Assembly (NCBI GenBank): GCA_026706225.1
Contig: JAPOZE010000657.1
Location: forward strand, 1 to 11,298
Length of the DNA: 11,298 bases
Direction of reading: 5' to 3'
Source: Acidobacteriota bacterium
GTDB lineage: Bacteria; Acidobacteriota; Terriglobia; Versatilivoradales; Versatilivoraceae
Shown here: one piece after another, positions 7,869 to 11,298 of the stretch
Layout of the letters: each line of letters opens with the position of its first letter
Position numbering within the stretch: the first letter of the stretch is position 1
Translations under genes and position numbers: made by a program
Notes under the pieces: generated by a model
Seen by the model: the letters and a program-made list of their open reading frames with translations, nothing else
Databases searched by the model: none
Told to the model about the DNA's origin: nothing

Positions 7869-7898
7869 CCACCCGGGAACGCGGGCGTCCCGCCCGCA
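7869..7898 (+). repeat. Left arm of a perfect 30-bp inverted repeat
   Basis: It begins CCACCCGGGAACGCGGGCGT and is exactly complementary to 8050-8079. The similarity continues imperfectly outward for about 10-15 bases (GTTCTGGATGAAG here against GTTTGGAAGAGG on the other arm), so the original repeat unit was longer than 30 bp. Confidence 0.85.
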
Positions 7899-8049
7899 CA
7901 ACACTGGCAAGGCCTTGCCCATCTCCTCCGCCCGGCTCGACCGGCAAAGACGCCAAGCCTCCGCTTCGGCCGAGCCCATGCCGTTCCCGCCGGCAGGGTG
8001 GCCGGGCGCCAAATCGCAGGGAAACTGAGCGGCACGCGGCGGGGGTGCA

Positions 8050-8079
8050 TGCGGGCGGGACGCCCGCGTTCCCGGGTGG
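8050..8079 (-). repeat. Right arm of the perfect 30-bp inverted repeat
   Basis: This is the exact reverse complement of 7869-7898. The arms are separated by 151 bp, so they would make a long-stem, large-loop RNA hairpin or a pair of oppositely oriented REP-like units. Confidence 0.85.
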
Positions 8080-8184
8080 GCGCCTCTTCCAAACGCTCTT
8101 GCTCCTTAAGGAGGCAGGCGCCGGCTTGCCGGGCCGCTGTCTCACTCTCCACTATCCACTATCCACTTGAAGAGTGGTTCCCCC

Positions 8185-8214
8185 TTGACAGGCAGTCGGG
8201 AATTTACCTACCAT
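8185..8214 (+). promoter_or_regulatory. Sigma-70-type promoter for rpsU
   Basis: A perfect -35 TTGACA (8185-8190), an 18-nt spacer and a -10-like TACCAT (8209-8214, four of six consensus bases) lie directly ahead of rpsU. Transcription would start near 8221, giving a leader of about 30 nt. The promoter begins less than 20 bp after the end of the repeat element, so it is independent of the upstream genes. Confidence 0.6.
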
Positions 8215-8237
8215 CCTGCAGTTATCGACGCACCCAA

Positions 8238-8246
8238 GGGGGGTGA
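8238..8246 (+). promoter_or_regulatory. Shine-Dalgarno GGGGGGTGA fixing the GTG start of rpsU
   Basis: The run AAGGGGGGTGA (8236-8246) closely resembles the anti-Shine-Dalgarno complement AAGGAGGTGA. It ends 6 nt before the GTG at 8253, which supports that non-ATG start. Confidence 0.6.
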
Positions 8247-8252
8247 AACAGA

Positions 8253-8456
8253 GTGGCGGAAGTGAGGGTTCAGGAGGGCGAAAGCCTGGAAAACGCCTTG
8301 CGGCGCTTCAAGCGCAAGGTCCAGACGGAAGACATCATCAAAGAGGTAAAGCGGCACTCCTTTTATCTGAAACCGGGCGAAAAAAGACGAGTCAAGCAGG
8401 CCTTGGCTCGCAAGCGGAGCCGAAAAAAGCAGCGAAGAGACGCCGAGTCGCGCTGA
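8253..8456 (+). CDS. rpsU: 30S ribosomal protein S21
   Basis: A 67-residue, very basic protein with the family pattern of bS21. It opens with 'AEVRVQEGESLENALRRFKR', followed by 'EDIIKEVKRHSFYLKPGEKRR' up to a break and then an Arg/Lys-rich tail 'ARKRSRKKQRRD'. S21 binds late to the 30S subunit platform near the 3' end of 16S rRNA and helps initiation on mRNAs. The length is at the usual size for the family. The GTG start is supported by the strong ribosome-binding site, and the gene has its own promoter. It stands alone on the + strand and converges with pta, leaving 20 bp between the two stop codons. Confidence 0.95.
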   Translation: MAEVRVQEGESLENALRRFKRKVQTEDIIKEVKRHSFYLKPGEKRRVKQALARKRSRKKQRRDAESR

Positions 8457-8476
8457 CGCAGACAGACCCGTTCTCG

Positions 8477-9502
8477 TCACCTGGCCGGTGAAGGGGGCGG
8501 GGATCCCGCCTGGATCGCGGTAACCACCGCGGTGTTGACAATGTCCTGGGCCGTGCAGCCCCTGGACAGGTCATTGGCAGGTTTTTTCAATCCCTGCAGC
8601 ACCGGGCCGACGGCCTGCGCGCCGGCCAGTCGCTCCACCAGCTTGTAGGCGATGTTGCCTGCCTGCAAGTCGGGGAAGATGAGCGTGTTGGCCTGCCCGG
8701 CCACCGGGCTTTCCGGCGCTTTCCGACGACCGATCTCCTCTATCAGGGCCGTATCCACCTGCAGTTCTCCGTCCACCCGCAATCCCGGATAACGCTCTCG
8801 GGCGGTGAGGGTCGCCTCCACCACCTTGTCCACCAGGAGGTGGCGGGCGCTTCCCTTGCTGGAGAATGAGAGCATGGCCACCCGGGGTTCCACCCCCAGC
8901 AGCGCCCGGGTGTTGCGGGCTGTCGCCATGGCGATATCCGCCAACTGGGACGCATCCGGGTTGGGCACCACGGCGCAGTCGGCAAAGATCAAGGGCTGCT
9001 CCTCCCGGCCGGAGCCACCCGGCAGAAGCATCAGAAAGAAGCTGGAGACCAGGGAACAACCGTCCTGCAGCCCGATGCACCGCAAGGCCGCCCGGACCGT
9101 CTCGGCCGTGGTGTGGCTTGCCCCCGCCACCGAGCCGTCGGCATCGCCCCAGCCCACCATGGCGTTTCCGAAATAGAGGGGGTGTTCCAGTTGGCGGACC
9201 GCCTCCTGCCGGGTGACGCCCCTGGACTTCATGCTGTCATGGTAGAGCCCGGCGTAGTGGTTCAACCTGTCCGAGCGCCTGGGGTCGATGACCCCGACCG
9301 ATTCCAGGTTCAAGCCCAGCGCCTTGCCCTTTTCCGCGACGACGCCGGGGTCCCCCAGGAGGGTCAGCCGCATCAACCCCTGGTCCTGAATCCTGGCGGC
9401 TGCCGTCAGTGTGCGCTCGTCGGTTCCCTCCGGCAGCACGATATGCTTCCCGGCTTTGGCGGCCTTGCGGGTCAACTGCTCCAGAACGGATGACTTGAAC
9501 AA
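8477..9502 (-). CDS. pta: Phosphate acetyltransferase
   Basis: A 341-residue cytosolic enzyme interconverting acetyl-CoA + phosphate and acetyl phosphate + CoA, the first step of the Pta-AckA overflow pathway. It is the short, single-domain class without the DRTGG/N-terminal regulatory part. Family signatures occur in order: '[12 protein letters not shown]' near residue 21, '[20 protein letters not shown]' at about 137-156, '[19 protein letters not shown]', '[10 protein letters not shown]' and 'VDKVVEAT'. The C-terminal '[20 protein letters not shown]' and '[17 protein letters not shown]' are nearly invariant in Pta. The start codon is TTG at 9502-9500, chosen because GGAGGA lies 6 nt before it and the next residues fit the family N-terminus. 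No acetate kinase gene (ackA) lies in the window. Pta reads in the same direction as the TPR gene about 120 bp upstream. Confidence 0.93.
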   Translation of the reverse strand: MFKSSVLEQLTRKAAKAGKHIVLPEGTDERTLTAAARIQDQGLMRLTLLGDPGVVAEKGKALGLNLESVGVIDPRRSDRLNHYAGLYHDSMKSRGVTRQEAVRQLEHPLYFGNAMVGWGDADGSVAGASHTTAETVRAALRCIGLQDGCSLVSSFFLMLLPGGSGREEQPLIFADCAVVPNPDASQLADIAMATARNTRALLGVEPRVAMLSFSSKGSARHLLVDKVVEATLTARERYPGLRVDGELQVDTALIEEIGRRKAPESPVAGQANTLIFPDLQAGNIAYKLVERLAGAQAVGPVLQGLKKPANDLSRGCTAQDIVNTAVVTAIQAGSPPPSPAR

Positions 9503-9508
9503 GACAAT

Positions 9509-9514
9509 TCCTCC
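9509..9514 (-). promoter_or_regulatory. Shine-Dalgarno GGAGGA fixing the TTG start of pta
   Basis: Read on the minus strand, GGAGGA lies 6 nt before the TTG codon at 9502-9500. It is the only good ribosome-binding site near the family-consistent N-terminus. Confidence 0.65.
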
Positions 9515-9539
9515 GGCCCGCGTTTCTCCGCGAGCGGCT

Positions 9540-9559
9540 GGTCAACAATCGGCCAACAA
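9540..9559. promoter_or_regulatory. Direct repeat GG[TC]CAACAA, 11-bp period, upstream of pta
   Basis: GGTCAACAA (9540-9548) and GGCCAACAA (9551-9559) repeat with an 11-bp period, about one helical turn, some 40-60 bp upstream of the pta start. This spacing suits side-by-side binding of a regulator, but it is a short repeat and no regulator is implied. No clear sigma-70 promoter is visible in the same gap. Confidence 0.25.
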
Positions 9560-9621
9560 CCAATGATCAATCGTTCCCTTCCTGCTCCTTCGTAGTCCTT
9601 TGGGGATCGCTCTTCCCCGGC

Positions 9622-10728
9622 TCACCTGACAGAATTCAGGAGCTTCCCGGCCCGCTCGGCGGCGGCCTTGAACTCCGGGTCGGGGCGCAATTGGTGGGCC
9701 TGCCGGTAGGAGTCCAGAGCTTGCCGGTAGTAGCCCGTCTTTTCCCGACAGAACCCCAAGGCATAGTGGATGTCCGGATTGCCGGGATCTTCTTCAACGG
9801 CCTCTTCCAGGGCTACGGTCCCTTCCGGGTATCGGCGCAATCCAATGAGAGCCTGCCCCAGGCTGTAGAAGATCCCCGGATGGCGCCTGTCGAGAGCAAT
9901 GACCTTGCGAAAGTGTCTCTCGGCATCGGGGAAATGCCTCAAACCCAAATGGCTCCTGCCTGCCAGGTGGTGCGCCGCCAGGCTGTCCGGACTCAGGGCC
10001 AGAGCCTCTCCCGCCAGGGCCACCGCCCTGTCGAAGTGGTTTGCCTTTGCCGTGCCTGATTCGGTTGCCGTGAGCCGCAAGCAGACTTCTCCCAGGGACA
10101 CCAGGACTTCCGGCTGGCCGCGGTTCAGTTCCAGGGAGCGTTCCAATGCGGCCAGGGCTTGTGGAATCCGCCCCAGGCTGTACTCCAGGCTGCCCATTTG
10201 GGCAAAGAAGGCGGGCTGCTTTCCCGCAAAGGGCTCTGCCTTCCGGTATTCCCCGTGGGCCAGGTCGGGACGGCCCTGCCGCAGCAGAATCGAACCTCGA
10301 GAAAAATGATACTGGAATCGGTGCCGGTCGGTTTGAATGAACGCCTGCCCCTTGTCGAGCGCCTGCAGGGCGGCATCAAGGTCGCCGCGCCCCGCCTGAA
10401 CCCGGGCCAGACCCAACTCCGCCTCGAAGTCGGGTTTCAGTTCCAGAGCGCTCTTCAGATAGGTCTCCGCCTGGTCATAGTCGCGCAATTGGTAGTAGCT
10501 GAGACCCAGAATTCGGAGGATCAGGGCATCCTGGCGATTCTCCCTGACTTCGGCCAGAAGGACCTCCACGGCTCGACGATATTTCCCCTGTTGGTAGTAG
10601 CTGAGCCCGGCGAGCCAATCGGCGGCGGCCGGAAGCGCAACCATCCCGAACACCATCGACAGGCTCAGGGCCCGGTCGATCCACAAGACAGGTCCTCTCC
10701 GCCGGAACGGGGGAATCAGGCGTTTCAT
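9622..10728 (-). CDS. Exported or membrane-anchored TPR-repeat protein
   Basis: A 368-residue protein. Residues 1-15 are strongly basic, and about 16-36 form a hydrophobic stretch ('ALSLSMVFGMVALPAAA') that is a signal peptide or anchor. The rest is tandem tetratricopeptide repeats of about 34 residues, roughly nine, from residue 38 to 350. Typical units are 'AGLSYYQQGKYRRAVEVLL', 'LGLSYYQLRDYDQAETYLKS', 'YSLGQALIGLRRYPEGTVAL' and 'YALGFCREKTGYYRQALDSY'. TPR superhelices bind peptides or proteins; no enzymatic motif is visible, so a scaffold or assembly role outside the cytoplasm is the most that can be inferred. The ATG at 10728 opens on a conventional signal sequence, but its ribosome-binding site is weak. 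It follows the sigma-54 activator gene by 56 bp, so the two may be co-transcribed. Confidence 0.85.
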   Translation of the reverse strand: MKRLIPPFRRRGPVLWIDRALSLSMVFGMVALPAAADWLAGLSYYQQGKYRRAVEVLLAEVRENRQDALILRILGLSYYQLRDYDQAETYLKSALELKPDFEAELGLARVQAGRGDLDAALQALDKGQAFIQTDRHRFQYHFSRGSILLRQGRPDLAHGEYRKAEPFAGKQPAFFAQMGSLEYSLGRIPQALAALERSLELNRGQPEVLVSLGEVCLRLTATESGTAKANHFDRAVALAGEALALSPDSLAAHHLAGRSHLGLRHFPDAERHFRKVIALDRRHPGIFYSLGQALIGLRRYPEGTVALEEAVEEDPGNPDIHYALGFCREKTGYYRQALDSYRQAHQLRPDPEFKAAAERAGKLLNSVR

Positions 10729-10784
10729 GGGCGCTCGGCTGCCTGGCAGGAACGGCGTGCCGGCGGTAAGGCGAGAATGGCGGG

Positions 10785-11298
10785 CTACTGTCGCAAGCGC
10801 CTGCGCTTGGCGTCGATTCCCAGGCGCTTGACCTTGGAGTTGAGCGTGGAGAGGGGCAATCCGAACCGCTCGGCCGCCTCGGTCTGACTCCAGTTGACAC
10901 TTTCCAGCATCTGCAGGATCACGTCTCTCTCAAAGATATCCAGGATTTCGCCGAGCGGCTTGCCGTCCATGGCAGGCATGCCGTTGGTCTTGGGAACCGT
11001 TGAAGCCGGCTTGACCTCCAGGGAAATCAGCTCCCGGGACAGATCGCCCGATGTGCTCAACACCACCGCCCGCTCGACCACATTCTCCAGCTCCCTCACG
11101 TTTCCCGGCCAGTCGTATTGCACCAGGAGCCTCATGATCTCGGGAGAAACCGGCCCGAAGGCCTTGTTGTTCTCCTGGCTGAACTTCTTCAGGAAGTGAT
11201 CGACCAGCAGCGGAATGTCCTCCTTGCGCTCCCGGAGCGGAGGCAGTTGAACGGCAATGACGTTCAGGCGGTAGAAAAGGTCTTCCCTGAAGGTGCCC
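10785..11298 (-). CDS. Sigma-54-dependent transcriptional activator, NtrC family (N-terminal part missing)
   Basis: The gene enters from the right edge; about 170 C-terminal residues are visible, in the frame whose first whole codon ends at base 11297. The segment starts inside the AAA+ domain with 'GTFREDLFYRLNVIAVQLP' and 'PLRERKEDIPLL', the sensor I/arginine-finger region. 'WPGNVRELENVVERAV' is the sensor II motif. After a linker of about 50 residues comes a Fis-type helix-turn-helix, 'NWSQTEAAERFGLPLSTLNS' followed by 'KVKRLGI'. Such proteins use ATP hydrolysis to open promoters bound by RNA polymerase with sigma-54. The sensory or receiver domain that would tell what it responds to lies outside the window. 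The GAFTGA loop is also upstream of the edge. No convincing -24/-12 promoter was found in the window. Confidence 0.93.
   Translation of the reverse strand, partial: GTFREDLFYRLNVIAVQLPPLRERKEDIPLLVDHFLKKFSQENNKAFGPVSPEIMRLLVQYDWPGNVRELENVVERAVVLSTSGDLSRELISLEVKPASTVPKTNGMPAMDGKPLGEILDIFERDVILQMLESVNWSQTEAAERFGLPLSTLNSKVKRLGIDAKRRRLRQ

Larger units (their letters stand above)
7775..8167. repeat. GC-rich interspersed repeat / MITE-like element with inverted heptad termini
   Basis: This fills the gap between the DUF3857 gene and the rpsU promoter. The left end AGTGGAGGGTGGAGAGT (7775-7791) is the reverse complement of 8144-8160 at 15 of 17 positions. Both ends consist of the heptad ACT[CA]TCC or its complement; the right end has three copies running to 8167. 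Inside lies a perfect 30-bp inverted repeat (7869-7898 and 8050-8079). Its spurious translation gives 'GNAGVPPA' and 'AGRPRSR', strings I recognise from dispersed GC-rich repeats in many bacterial genomes. A 14-bp palindrome (7906-7919) and a 12-bp palindrome CTCCTTAAGGAG (8102-8113) are also present. The element encodes no transposase, so any mobility would depend on an enzyme elsewhere. Open frames across it are by-products of the repeat. The exact boundaries are inferred. Confidence 0.65.

Noticed and set aside
7905..7918. Possible sigma-54 -24/-12 promoter TGGCA...TTGC
   Set aside because: The GG-to-GC spacing is one base short of the required ten, and the match is explained by the 14-bp palindrome in the repeat element.
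7870..8079. CRISPR-like array suggested by repeated GC-rich units
   Set aside because: There are only two copies, in opposite orientation and 151 bp apart, with no regular spacers.
7776..8246. A 156-codon open frame and opposite-strand frames over the repeat element
   Set aside because: Their 'GNAGVPPA' and 'AGRPRSR' strings are translations of the two arms of the inverted repeat, not a conserved protein.
9601..9621. Possible terminator GGGGATCGCTCTTCCCC after the TPR gene
   Set aside because: The stem is only 4 bp and no U-run follows on the minus strand.

Overview
The window reads as high-GC bacterial chromosome, roughly two-thirds G+C by eye. It is gene-dense, with mixed ATG, GTG and TTG starts. 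An Acidobacteriota-like origin is my best guess, and it is an inference. It rests on three things: a secreted protein made almost only of carboxypeptidase-regulatory-like repeats, a tandem pair of large secreted DUF3857/transglutaminase proteins, and a GC-rich interspersed repeat whose spurious translation contains 'GNAGVPPA' and 'AGRPRSR'. Related GC-rich phyla such as Verrucomicrobiota or Planctomycetota are not excluded. No phage, plasmid, CRISPR, tRNA or rRNA features are visible.

Left block, + strand (1-3375). It opens with the 3' end of a xylose-isomerase-like TIM-barrel sugar phosphate isomerase/epimerase. A TIGR04282/DUF2064 nucleotidyltransferase-like protein follows, then an exported protein with six tandem carboxypeptidase-regulatory-like beta-sandwich repeats. 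Gaps are only 19 and 33 bp, so the three may share a transcript. A noncoding stretch of about 430 bp (3376-3804), rich in inverted repeats, comes next. It includes a three-tier nested hairpin at 3531-3601.

Centre, + strand (3805-7771). Two paralogous exported proteins with DUF3857 and transglutaminase-like domains overlap by 38 bp. The second has a complete Cys-His-Asp triad. The first has Gly and Arg in place of Cys and His and keeps only the Asp. This looks like a translationally coupled pseudoenzyme/enzyme pair, and it is the most interesting protein-level observation here.

Repeat and housekeeping region (7772-9502). A noncoding element of about 390 bp carries a perfect 30-bp inverted repeat and is bounded by inverted heptad repeats. 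It ends just before a good sigma-70 promoter for rpsU (ribosomal protein S21, GTG start). rpsU converges, with a 20-bp gap, on pta (phosphate acetyltransferase, TTG start, minus strand).

Right block, minus strand (9622-11298). In transcription order, the C-terminal part of an NtrC-type sigma-54 activator (gene entering from the right edge) is followed after 56 bp by an exported TPR-repeat protein, and then by pta about 120 bp further on. Nothing ties the whole window into one pathway. The coherent units are the DUF3857 pair, the possible left operon, and the activator-TPR pair.
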